A stretch of DNA of 9,124 nt from Chlamydiota bacterium (GCA_029556005.1 JAKQGT010000340.1:1-9124), one strand, 5' to 3'; counted from the stretch's first letter, positions 1 through 6,102 are shown. Made by a program: numbers and translations. The notes: generated from the sequence alone by a model not told the origin.

Positions 1-294
1 GCTTTTGAGAAAGTTGTTAGCCAGATGATCTCCAGCAATGAAAAGGGTGAAAAAGATCACTCTGATCTCATGCGCACATTAGATTCAAAACAACGAAAAT
101 CGTTAGAGTTATTTAAAGAATATGATGTGGTTACAAGTAAACAAATCGGTGAATTATTTGGTTTTCAACCAAGAACAAATGCAGCCCTTTGTAAAAAATG
201 GGTTGAAGTTGGATTCTTAGAAATTGTTGACCATAGTTTTAAATCAAGAAAATATTGCTTGTCTAAGAAATATAAAGAATTATTGATTAGTTAA
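1..294 (+). CDS. Fic-family protein, C-terminal fragment (5' end outside window)
   Basis: The frame is open from base 1, so this is the last 97 codons of a longer gene; the ATG at 25 is internal. The visible part has a charged linker (about residues 9-35) and then a winged-helix-like segment. Its features are LDSKQRKSLELF, VTSKQIGELFGFQPRT (helix-turn-helix) and RKYCLSKKY (wing). This tail resembles the C-terminal winged helix of many Fic/DOC-family AMP-transferases. The catalytic HPFxxGNGR motif would lie upstream and is not visible, so the family call rests only on the tail. The gene ends 8 bp inside the convergent lspA gene, and no terminator is seen between them. Base use is more AT-rich than in the central genes. 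Another wHTH regulator is the main alternative. Confidence 0.6.
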   Translation, partial: AFEKVVSQMISSNEKGEKDHSDLMRTLDSKQRKSLELFKEYDVVTSKQIGELFGFQPRTNAALCKKWVEVGFLEIVDHSFKSRKYCLSKKYKELLIS

Positions 295-835
295 AACCAA
301 CCTTCGAAATTGTTTGAGTATGTCTTTCTCGTGTTTTTACTTTTTCTAATAAAGATTGGATCAGGAGGGTTGCAACCCCAAAAAAGATCATCATATCAGC
401 AACGTTAAAGACGGGGAAAGAGTATCCCCATAAAACAAAATGGAACATGTCAATGACCGCCCCATAAACAAAACAATCAAAAATGTTACAGGAAGCTCCT
501 GTCAAAATAAGGAGAAAGGGAAGGTCTCTCCGGGGCTGTTTATTCACAAAGGCTGCATAGACAAATGCGGCTAAAATGATACAGATGCGCACAATCAGTA
601 GGGCAACAGGAAAGGCTGCAAAGAGCCCCCAGGCTCCCCCATGATTGGAGACATAGTTAATACAAAAATCTATCCCTAAAAAATTTTGAAAAACCCCTAT
701 CCCCCCATAAGGGTAAAAGGGAGAGGCGTAGTACATATTGGGCAAATTTGTAGCAACAAGATACTTGGTGTAGGCATCGCAAAGAAAAAGAAAAAGAGAG
801 AGAAAGATAAAACGGAAAACTCTCCTCTTTTTCAT
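287..835 (-). CDS. lspA: Lipoprotein signal peptidase II (LspA)
   Basis: This inner-membrane aspartyl protease cleaves the signal peptide of diacylglyceryl-modified prolipoproteins. From the ATG at 835 the protein has 182 residues, a usual length. Visible landmarks are a first membrane segment (about 5-24) ending in the family DxxTK (D20-K24), the NHGGAWG motif (64-70), further membrane segments near 76-98, 105-120 and 147-164, and the two catalytic aspartates D120 (CNIFD) and D147 (FNVAD). The usual GNxxDR motif is changed to CNxxDC, although the aspartate is kept. The frame extends to a TTG at 859, but the ATG is preferred: it lies 4 nt after the dksA stop, which points to translational coupling. 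It is the last gene of nrdR-dksA-lspA. Its 3' end overlaps the convergent Fic-like gene by 8 bp. Confidence 0.93.
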   Translation of the reverse strand: MKKRRVFRFIFLSLFLFLCDAYTKYLVATNLPNMYYASPFYPYGGIGVFQNFLGIDFCINYVSNHGGAWGLFAAFPVALLIVRICIILAAFVYAAFVNKQPRRDLPFLLILTGASCNIFDCFVYGAVIDMFHFVLWGYSFPVFNVADMMIFFGVATLLIQSLLEKVKTRERHTQTISKVGFN

Positions 836-839
836 CGTC

Positions 840-1205
840 TCACAAAAGCCCCTTTTCAAATTTTGATTGCGCTTGGACGGTCATCGTCGCATAGGGAACT
901 GCTTCGAGTCGCTTAATCGGAATTTCATCTCCTGATACATCACAAATGCCATAGGTTCCCTCTTCAATTTTCTCTAAAGCGCGCTCAATTTGACGCATAA
1001 TCCCTTGTTCTTTCGAGGAGACTTCAATACTAATTGTTTGATCAAAGTCATCGGTTCCTTCATCGGCTTGGTGTTGAGAGTAACCTTTTGGCTCTTCCAT
1101 GGATTTCACATCATTGGCAACCGATTTAATCGTTTGACTGATTTGCCTTTTAAGGTCTTCAAGTTGCTTTTTAAATTTTTCAATATCGCTTTTTTTTAAT
1201 GGCAT
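840..1205 (-). CDS. dksA: DksA/TraR-family RNA polymerase-binding regulator with degenerate zinc finger
   Basis: DksA-type proteins enter the RNA polymerase secondary channel through a coiled coil and modulate initiation. The 121-residue product has two helical arms (about 4-35 and 59-82) around a tip region with acidic residues D48, D52, D53 and D55. The family C-terminal block YGICDVSGDEIPIKRL (85-100) follows, then AVPYA. Classical DksA has two CxxC pairs binding zinc; here only C88 remains, the others being S91, T107 and V110. The globular part therefore probably folds without zinc. The SD GAGG sits 7 nt before the ATG and overlaps the TGA of nrdR. This is the middle gene of the minus-strand operon. 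As I recall, the chlamydial homologue (CT407 region) has the same context. Confidence 0.9.
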   Translation of the reverse strand: MPLKKSDIEKFKKQLEDLKRQISQTIKSVANDVKSMEEPKGYSQHQADEGTDDFDQTISIEVSSKEQGIMRQIERALEKIEEGTYGICDVSGDEIPIKRLEAVPYATMTVQAQSKFEKGLL

Positions 1206-1214
1206 TTCATAACC

Positions 1215-1676
1215 TCATTTTTTCACTTCTTCTGGTGCAACGGTGTGTATAGCATCCATAATTTCATCTACATCTTTAAAACGGCGGTAGACACAAGCAA
1301 AGCGAATATAGGCAACTGTGTCTAACTCTCGAAGTCTTTCCATGACAAGCTCCCCCAGTTTGGTTGTATCAATTTCTCTGACTTGGTTTTCCATTAGCTC
1401 CGATGCAATAGAGGAGGCTAAATCTCTCACCTGGTCATGACTAATGCGTGTATGTCTTGAAGCCGCATCCAGCCCCTTAATGAGTTTGGGAAGGTGAAAA
1501 TCCTCATAACTTCCATCTCTCTTCCGCACCTGCAGCGAAATGTCTACCGTTTCAAAAGTGGTGAATCGCCGCGCGCAGCTCAAACACTCTCTCCGCCTTC
1601 GGATCGCATTCGCCTCGCTAGCTCCACGTGAGTCGGTCACTTTCGATTCTTCATGTCCACAAAAAGGGCACTTCAT
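1215..1676 (-). CDS. nrdR: Transcriptional repressor NrdR
   Basis: NrdR represses ribonucleotide reductase genes in response to ATP/dATP. The 153-residue protein starts MKCPFCGH and carries the N-terminal zinc ribbon C3-x2-C6 ... C31-x2-C34, with the arginine-rich stretch IRRRRECLSCARRFTTFE between and after. The ATP-cone domain follows (about 46-136), starting VRKRDGSYEDF and containing the late block VAYIRFACVYRRFKDVDE. Length and motifs are typical of the family. The start is the ATG at 1676, with GGAG 7 nt upstream; a TTG at 1694 further upstream would add residues outside the family consensus. The SD lies in the loop of a short hairpin (1678-1698). tRNA-Ser lies 97 bp upstream on the same strand, and dksA follows after 9 bp. 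Confidence 0.96.
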   Translation of the reverse strand: MKCPFCGHEESKVTDSRGASEANAIRRRRECLSCARRFTTFETVDISLQVRKRDGSYEDFHLPKLIKGLDAASRHTRISHDQVRDLASSIASELMENQVREIDTTKLGELVMERLRELDTVAYIRFACVYRRFKDVDEIMDAIHTVAPEEVKK

Positions 1677-1677
1677 C

Positions 1678-1698
1678 GGCTTTCTCCATAACAAAGCC
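1678..1698 (-). promoter_or_regulatory. Hairpin presenting the nrdR ribosome-binding site
   Basis: In the nrdR leader, GGCTTT and AAAGCC form a 6-bp stem around a 9-nt loop that contains the GGAG Shine-Dalgarno. The start codon comes one base after the stem. Nothing else ties it to regulation, so it may be incidental. Confidence 0.35.
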
Positions 1699-1748
1699 TC
1701 TTCAAGGTCATCTCACTATTCTTTATTTGAGACTACCCTATACATTTC

Positions 1749-1763
1749 CCCAGAATTTCTGGG
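1749..1763. repeat. Short perfect inverted repeat between tRNA-Ser and nrdR
   Basis: CCCAGAA and TTCTGGG are separated by one base, so the RNA would form a 6-bp stem with a 3-nt loop 10 bases beyond the tRNA 3' end. No U-run follows on the minus strand, so it does not look like a terminator; a role in pausing or in processing of the tRNA 3' trailer is possible. A second weak hairpin (about 1706-1737, TCTCA/TGAGA core) lies in the same leader. Confidence 0.35.
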
Positions 1764-1773
1764 TACTAAAATT

Positions 1774-1861
1774 CGGAGGAGGTGGGATTCGAACCCACGA
1801 TACGCTTATCACGTATACACGCTTTCCAAGCGTGCTCCTTCGGCCGCTCGGACACTCCTCC
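1774..1861 (-). tRNA. tRNA-Ser(GGA)
   Basis: The minus strand folds as an 88-nt class II tRNA. The acceptor stem is GGAGGAG/CTCCTCC with discriminator G. The anticodon arm is CACGC-TTGGAAA-GCGTG with anticodon GGA (reads UCC/UCU serine codons). The long variable arm is ATACG/CGTAT, and the T arm is GTGGG-TTCGAAT-CCCAC. The long variable arm and G73 fit serine identity. The 3' CCA is not encoded (AAT follows). It lies upstream of nrdR on the same strand and may be transcribed with it; I see no convincing promoter hexamers upstream. Confidence 0.97.
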
Positions 1862-1933
1862 ATCTCAGCCTATACTTAAAATGGCGATAACTTATTCCAG
1901 GGGGGATTTATTTTACAAGAGAAAATCATTTAC

Positions 1934-1962
1934 TCGACAGAAGAAATTACTTTAGTTAAAAT
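1934..1962 (+). promoter_or_regulatory. Candidate sigma70-type promoter for the metal transporter operon
   Basis: TCGACA (1934-1939) and TAAAAT (1957-1962) are spaced by 17 nt, each one mismatch from consensus. The predicted start near 1969 gives a leader of about 20 nt before the ATG at 1988. I see no clear Zur-, MntR- or DtxR-type palindrome over it. Confidence 0.5.
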
Positions 1963-1987
1963 GCGGGGGATATTAGAGGTCTTTGAG

Positions 1988-2878
1988 ATGAAAAAATTTT
2001 TAATCTTACCTGTTATTCTTATAGGGTTTGTAGTCCTAGGATGCAATAAGCCTGCAGCGACTGGAGTCCCTGGAAAACCTCAGGTGGTTGTGAGTATCCC
2101 TCCCTATATTTCGATTGTTAAAGCAATTGCGGGTGATACCGTCAATGTTCAATCTGTGGTTCCTGCAAATTTCGACCCACACACAATGGAAGCAACTCCT
2201 AGCCAAAGAGAAATGATTCACAATGCTGATCTTTTCATCTGTATTGGAGAGCTTTTTGAAGATAAACTAATCCAAACTCTCCATCAGGAGAACAAAGGGT
2301 TCCGTATTTTGCAGCTGAATGAAAAAATCCCCGTTCTTTCTTACTCGGAAACCTCCAACTTAGTGGATGCTTGTGCAGATACCCATATCCACCTTGAAGC
2401 AGCGCAAGATGTCCATTTTTGGCTGAGCCCCAAACGCCTCCCTCTCCAAGCTACCGTGATTGCCGATGCCTTAACTGATCTCAAACCAGAATTGGGAAAA
2501 ACCTATAGTCAAAATGCGGATGCTTTTATCCAAAAAGTTCAGAAATTAGATGATAAAATCCAACAGATGCTTCAAGGCTACCAAAGAAAAGCCCTTTTGG
2601 TTCCTCATTCGGCTCTAGGCTATTTTTGTTTCGATTATAATTTAGTTCAAATTGCCGTTGAATGTGAAGGGAAAAGTCCCTCGCCCCATGATATGACCCG
2701 TGTTGTTGATTTAGCAAAACATTCGAATGTTGTTTGCGCCTTCTCCTTCCCTCAGTTTAATAATAAAGGTGTGGAACTCATTACTGCACAATTACAAGTT
2801 CCCACTTATTCTCTCGATCCTGAAGGGGAAGATATTTTAGGAACCCTTGAACAACTCGCTACGGATATTTGCCGCTAA
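1988..2878 (+). CDS. Metal-binding lipoprotein of a Zn/Mn ABC transporter (ZnuA/TroA family)
   Basis: This is the extracytoplasmic solute-binding protein (cluster A-I, SBP_bac_9 type) that delivers a divalent metal to the permease. It has 296 residues. The N-terminus is a lipoprotein signal, MKKFLILP...VVLG-C19, to be processed by signal peptidase II. The expected ligands are visible: H65 in DPHTME, H143 in DVHFWLSP, H207 in PHSALGYF and D277 in LDPEGED. The metal loop before H143 is short, with only H133 and H135, so zinc versus manganese cannot be decided. The ATG at 1988 is chosen because AGAGG lies 8 nt upstream and it begins the signal peptide; the ATG at 1961 has no SD. This is the first gene of the transporter operon and matches the chlamydial CT415 position. 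Confidence 0.92.
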   Translation: MKKFLILPVILIGFVVLGCNKPAATGVPGKPQVVVSIPPYISIVKAIAGDTVNVQSVVPANFDPHTMEATPSQREMIHNADLFICIGELFEDKLIQTLHQENKGFRILQLNEKIPVLSYSETSNLVDACADTHIHLEAAQDVHFWLSPKRLPLQATVIADALTDLKPELGKTYSQNADAFIQKVQKLDDKIQQMLQGYQRKALLVPHSALGYFCFDYNLVQIAVECEGKSPSPHDMTRVVDLAKHSNVVCAFSFPQFNNKGVELITAQLQVPTYSLDPEGEDILGTLEQLATDICR

Positions 2879-3030
2879 TGAACCTATCCCGAATTAAAAT
2901 CATTTTTTTATCTCAGTCTTTTCGAGACCTGTCCTTCCTCTATGTTGAGTCCTTGTCTATTGGACAATGTCTTCAAAATAGAAAAAGGACATCTTCTCAA
3001 AAATCCAATAAATCCTTTAATTCGGGATAG
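2878..3030 (+). other. 50-codon open frame running through the palindrome, possibly a coupling peptide
   Basis: An ATG overlaps the znuA-like stop codon (TAATG), and its frame stays open through the whole palindromic element. It ends at TAG 3028-3030, four bases before the ATPase start. The predicted 50-residue peptide (start MNLSRIKIIFL) has no recognisable family. It may be translated by coupling rather than for its product. A chance open frame of this length is plausible in AT-rich DNA. Confidence 0.25.
2884..3030. repeat. Nested 147-bp palindromic element between binding-protein and ATPase genes
   Basis: The outer arms CTATCCCGAATTAAA (2884-2898) and TTTAATTCGGGATAG (3016-3030) are perfect complements. 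Six more bases on each side (ATGAAC / ATTCAT) pair with one mismatch. Inside are GAGA/TCTC (2924-2927, 2995-2998), TGTCCTT/AAGGACA (2930-2936, 2985-2991) and a central TTGTC-TATTG-GACAA hairpin (2953-2967). The whole stretch can therefore fold into one long imperfect hairpin. The right arm overlaps the only SD-like bases (GGGA, 3024-3027) of the ATPase gene. No target duplication longer than ATG is visible. It is most likely a MITE-like palindromic repeat, or a structured operon leader. Confidence 0.75.
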
Positions 3031-3034
3031 ATTC

Positions 3035-3751
3035 ATGCCCGACATTGTTTTTGAAGATGTTTCGTTTGCGTATGATCAGATTCCTGTACTGAAAAACGTC
3101 TCTTTTCAGATAGAAACAGGAGAGTACATCGGGGTGATCGGTCCCAATGGCGGTGGGAAAACCACGGCACTAAAGTTGATGTTGGGTTTTTTATCCCCAC
3201 AGAAAGGGTCTATCCTTATACTAGGAAAATCTCCTGGCAAAATGTGTCCGCGTGTAGGGTATGTCCCTCAAATCAACGCCTATGACAAGCAGTTTCCGAT
3301 TTCAGTCTTAGAAGTGGTCCTTACAGGGAGTCTTTTCAAAGTAGGGTTTTGGGGAACCATTCCCGCTGAGGAGAAAAGGCGCGCCCATGACCTTCTAGCA
3401 GAAGTGGGACTCCAAGGGTTTGAAGAACGCCCTTTTGGTTCCTTATCAGGAGGACAAGCGCAAAAAGCCCTGATTGCAAGGGCGCTGATGTGCGATCCTC
3501 AAATTCTTTTACTCGATGAACCTACAGCCAATATTGATACGCGCTCGGAAGCAGCGATTTTTGCTTACCTTCAAAAACTCAAAGGGGAAAAAACCATTCT
3601 TATCGTCATGCATAATTTCGATGCCATCATGAAAAATACGGAGCGTGTACTCTGTTTTCAACACGAAGTCTCTTCCATAAAACCTGAAGAGGTTTGTAAG
3701 CATCTCACTATTGGAATGTATCATTCTCCAGGAGGACATTCTCGTGACTGA
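3035..3751 (+). CDS. ABC transporter ATP-binding protein for divalent metal (ZnuC/TroB family)
   Basis: This cytoplasmic ATPase powers metal import through the permease encoded next. The 238-residue protein shows Walker A GPNGGGKTT (36-44), Q-loop Q79 in YVPQ, signature LSGGQ (137-141), Walker B ILLLDEP (157-163) with catalytic E162, D-loop after it, and switch H193 in VMHNF. All catalytic residues are present. The ATG at 3035 gives the family-standard N-terminus MPDIVFEDVSF. An in-frame ATG at 2942 would add 31 residues encoded by the palindrome and has no SD. The ribosome site of the chosen start is weak (GGGA, 7 nt upstream) and lies in the palindrome arm, so initiation may depend on upstream translation. 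The 3' end overlaps the permease gene by 8 bp. Confidence 0.94.
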   Translation: MPDIVFEDVSFAYDQIPVLKNVSFQIETGEYIGVIGPNGGGKTTALKLMLGFLSPQKGSILILGKSPGKMCPRVGYVPQINAYDKQFPISVLEVVLTGSLFKVGFWGTIPAEEKRRAHDLLAEVGLQGFEERPFGSLSGGQAQKALIARALMCDPQILLLDEPTANIDTRSEAAIFAYLQKLKGEKTILIVMHNFDAIMKNTERVLCFQHEVSSIKPEEVCKHLTIGMYHSPGGHSRD

Positions 3752-4589
3752 TTTCACTCTTATGGGACTGATCACAGCCATGCTTTCGCAGCCCTTTTTG
3801 CGTATGGCCCTTTTTGCTTCCATCGGAGCTTCTGTTGCAGGTGGTGTTGTGGGATCGTATGTGGTTGTTAAGCGGATCGTTTTTATTAGTGGAAGCATAT
3901 CACACTCAGTTTTAGGGGGGCTTGGAGCCGCCCTTTATCTCAAACGTACCTATCATATTGAGTGGCTCCAGCCCATCCATGGAGCCTTAGTCGCTGCGAT
4001 TCTTTCGGCCTGGCTCATCGGCACCATCCGCCTCTATTATAAACAACGTGAAGATACGGTGATTGCAGCTCTTTGGGCCTTTGGAATGGCTCTCGGTGTG
4101 ATCTTCATCTCTCTTTCTCCAGGTTATAATGTAGAAATGACCAACTATCTTTTTGGTAACATTTTATGGGCGAGCAAAGCAGATATCTACATGTTACTGG
4201 GGCTCGATGGGATCATCTTAGTGGTGACAGCTCTGATGCATCGCCGCTTTTTAGCCCTTTGTTTTGATGAAAATCAAGCGGCTCTTCAAGGACAAAATGT
4301 CAAGCTGCTTTACTTTGTTCTCCTCTCTCTCGTTGCCATTACAGTTGTCCTCCTCATTCAAGTTGTAGGTGCTATTTTGATTATTGCCATTCTCTCTTTA
4401 CCTGCTGCCATTGCTAACACCTTTACCCACCGCCTCTCTCGGATGATGTGGCTAGCTGTCATCATCGGAGTGATCATTTCCATCTTGGGGATAGGGTTTT
4501 CCTATGCTCTGAATTGGCCCCCCGGTGCTACCATTGCCCTCACCTCAACAACCGTTTATTTATTAAACCTCATGCGTAAAAAGGGATAG
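3744..4589 (+). CDS. ABC transporter permease for divalent metal (ZnuB/TroC, ABC-3 family)
   Basis: This integral membrane subunit forms the metal channel, probably as a homodimer with two copies of the ATPase. The 281-residue product has 7-9 hydrophobic segments. It carries the ABC-3 signatures, including the early block GVVGSYVVVKRIVFISGSISHS (after about residue 33, given here only as a landmark) and the cytoplasmic-loop region around FDENQAALQGQNV that contacts the ATPase. A GTG start at 3744 is chosen: AGGAGG lies 8 nt upstream (3730-3735) inside the ATPase gene, and the overlap suggests coupling. An ATG at 3711 would add 11 residues but lacks a good SD. The EEP gene follows after 2 nt. 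Confidence 0.92.
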   Translation: MTDFTLMGLITAMLSQPFLRMALFASIGASVAGGVVGSYVVVKRIVFISGSISHSVLGGLGAALYLKRTYHIEWLQPIHGALVAAILSAWLIGTIRLYYKQREDTVIAALWAFGMALGVIFISLSPGYNVEMTNYLFGNILWASKADIYMLLGLDGIILVVTALMHRRFLALCFDENQAALQGQNVKLLYFVLLSLVAITVVLLIQVVGAILIIAILSLPAAIANTFTHRLSRMMWLAVIIGVIISILGIGFSYALNWPPGATIALTSTTVYLLNLMRKKG

Positions 4590-4591
4590 TT

Positions 4592-5962
4592 ATGCTCAAG
4601 TCTTTCCTTATTGCTACGGCAATCACATCCCCATTTATCGATCTCCCCTATGTTAAAGATCTTCTTCCTAAAACAATCGAACAAGTCAGTCATGCGACAG
4701 AGCGGTATGAACACACCTTTGATGCTTTGATCGAGGAGTTTTTATCCTTATTAGAAAAAGGAGATGGTGGGGCTGCGATAAAACTATGGAACCAAGCCAC
4801 GACACTCACCCAAGTGATGCGCACCCAGTTGGGGTATTTACTCCCCCATGCGCTCTACCCTGAAATGCAAATCGCCACTATCTCCAGCCAAGAATATGAC
4901 CGTATCAATGCCCATTTCATAAAGAGTGTCGGAAATACGGAGTTTAAACAAAAAGTAGAGCACTTTTATGACCGTTTTGGAAAAAAGCTCGCTCCCAGTG
5001 AAACCTACTTTTTTACCACCCTTTTAGGGTGGGAAGCAAAAGGAACGCCTTACACCTTTTTAAAAGGGGAAGCCAAAGAAAAACGGGGCGTTTATCCTCT
5101 CACCGTGATGAATGCTAATGTCCTCTTTATGCCAGATGGATATCCCTATTTTTTTGGAGGGGTTGCCCCCTGGCCTGATCGCATCGATGCCTTATGCGCT
5201 CTTTTTAAAGAAAAACATCCCGATATCCTCTGCCTTCAGGAAGTGCATGAGGAAAAAAGTGCCGCTAAATTGTACGAACACTTAAAAAATCTTTATCCCT
5301 ATTTCTATTTAGATATCGGGCAGAAAAATGTGACAACCAATCCTGATGCACTTGCACTAAACAGCGGGTTATTTGTCGCTAGTATGTACCCCCTCGAAAA
5401 TCCCCAATTTGTTCCCTACACCCTGGAGGGGCGACAAGAAGGGATCAATAAAGGATATTTTTCAGCAAAAGTCCTGGTTAATCGCAAACCCTTTTGTATC
5501 CTTTATAATACCCACTTAAATCCCTTCGACACGCCAACTGCAATAAAGGTAAGAGAGGAGGAGGCCCAATTACTTATTGAGTCGATGCAAGGGGGAGCTC
5601 TTCCGATACTACTTGTCGGAGACCTTAATCTCAGCTGGGGATCTGAGGAGTGGAAGCATTCCTCTCTAAAAAAGGAATTTATCAATGCCTATCCCACGAG
5701 CGCAGGGCCTACCTGCACCGATTATTTTAATGATTTGGTTTGGTCAGCTCCTAGAGAGCGCCGCTTTGTGGTAAAAGAGAATTATATTTATGACTATGCT
5801 CTCATTTATAAAGAAAATCCCTTAATGATCCAAAGTAGTCAAGTTCCTCTTTATGATTTGGATAAACCCTCCGAGGCCCTTTCCGATCATCAAGCAATCT
5901 GGAGCTCTTTGATTATAAATGAACCCAAGTTACTACCTATTATCACTCCTTCTTTGGAATAA
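4592..5962 (+). CDS. Endonuclease/exonuclease/phosphatase-fold protein, C-terminus rewritten by an insertion element
   Basis: EEP-fold enzymes are Mg2+/Mn2+-dependent phosphoesterases (nucleases, inositol phosphatases, neutral sphingomyelinases). Of the 456 residues, the first 165 or so are a mainly helical region I do not recognise; a weak hydrophobic start (about 4-14) could be a signal. The catalytic domain shows N176 (NANVLF), E217 (LQEVHE), N257 (NSGLF), N306-H308 (NTHLN), D344-N346 (VGDLN), D401 (YDYAL) and the closing S431-D432-H433. The active site is therefore complete. NSGLF followed by PL resembles the sphingomyelinase-like branch more than exonuclease III, but the substrate is unknown. 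SD AAGGGA lies 5 nt before the ATG. It is coupled to the permease gene. Residues 444-456 and the stop come from the element at 5923-6084. Confidence 0.85.
   Translation: MLKSFLIATAITSPFIDLPYVKDLLPKTIEQVSHATERYEHTFDALIEEFLSLLEKGDGGAAIKLWNQATTLTQVMRTQLGYLLPHALYPEMQIATISSQEYDRINAHFIKSVGNTEFKQKVEHFYDRFGKKLAPSETYFFTTLLGWEAKGTPYTFLKGEAKEKRGVYPLTVMNANVLFMPDGYPYFFGGVAPWPDRIDALCALFKEKHPDILCLQEVHEEKSAAKLYEHLKNLYPYFYLDIGQKNVTTNPDALALNSGLFVASMYPLENPQFVPYTLEGRQEGINKGYFSAKVLVNRKPFCILYNTHLNPFDTPTAIKVREEEAQLLIESMQGGALPILLVGDLNLSWGSEEWKHSSLKKEFINAYPTSAGPTCTDYFNDLVWSAPRERRFVVKENYIYDYALIYKENPLMIQSSQVPLYDLDKPSEALSDHQAIWSSLIINEPKLLPIITPSLE
5914..5922. repeat. Left copy of 9-bp target-site duplication
   Basis: TATAAATGA here is repeated exactly at 6085-6093, immediately outside the terminal inverted repeats (10 bp if the shared T is counted). 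It encodes part of the EEP protein (I-N codons). Confidence 0.85.
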
Positions 5963-6084
5963 AATCTCCAATAAGAAGGTCTTTTTCCTCACCAATAGCG
6001 CATGGGCTATTGGCTCGTCAAAATCCCTTCTTATTGGAGATTTTATTTGCCAAATTAGCAGTAACACTAGGTAGCAACTTGGGT
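5923..6084. mobile_element. 162-bp MITE-like nested palindromic element
   Basis: The ends ACCCAAGTTACTACCTA (5923-5939) and TAGGTAGCAACTTGGGT (6068-6084) form 17-bp terminal inverted repeats with one mismatch. Inside, 5958-5979 and 6026-6047 are a perfect 22-bp inverted pair (arm starts AATAAAATCTCC). At the centre CCAATAGC/GCTATTGG (5992-5999, 6006-6013) forms a hairpin with a 6-nt loop. The element is flanked by exact 9-bp duplications and has no room for a transposase, so it looks like a non-autonomous element mobilised in trans. Its 3' arm ends in TTTTATT after a strong stem on both strands, so it may also act as a bidirectional terminator between the transporter/EEP operon and rplU. It supplies 13 codons and the stop of the EEP gene. 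Confidence 0.85.
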
Positions 6085-6093
6085 TATAAATGA
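6085..6093. repeat. Right copy of 9-bp target-site duplication
   Basis: TATAAATGA matches 5914-5922 exactly. It borders the AT-rich stretch directly upstream of the rplU promoter, so the insertion point lies 18 bp before the -35 box. Confidence 0.85.
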
Positions 6094-6102
6094 TTATTTA
6101 CA

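Noticed and set aside
836..859. TTG start at 859 adding 8 residues to LspA
   Set aside because: The ATG at 835 directly follows the dksA stop and begins a typical basic-hydrophobic LspA N-terminus.
1749..1763. Terminator for tRNA-Ser or nrdR
   Set aside because: The hairpin has no U-run on either strand in the right position.
1540..1890. Plus-strand frames across nrdR and tRNA-Ser
   Set aside because: They are antisense to a recognisable protein gene and a tRNA, with no SD or family resemblance.
1862..1920. Minus-strand promoter for tRNA-Ser
   Set aside because: Hexamers such as TATAGG exist but no -35 box fits at 16-18 nt, so I do not call it.
2942..3034. In-frame N-terminal extension of the ABC ATPase from an ATG at 2942
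   Set aside because: The 31 added residues lie in the palindrome, have no SD and do not belong to the ATPase family; the ATG at 3035 gives the standard N-terminus.
3711..3743. Upstream ATG start for the permease
   Set aside because: It lacks a good SD and deepens the overlap; GTG 3744 has AGGAGG 8 nt upstream.
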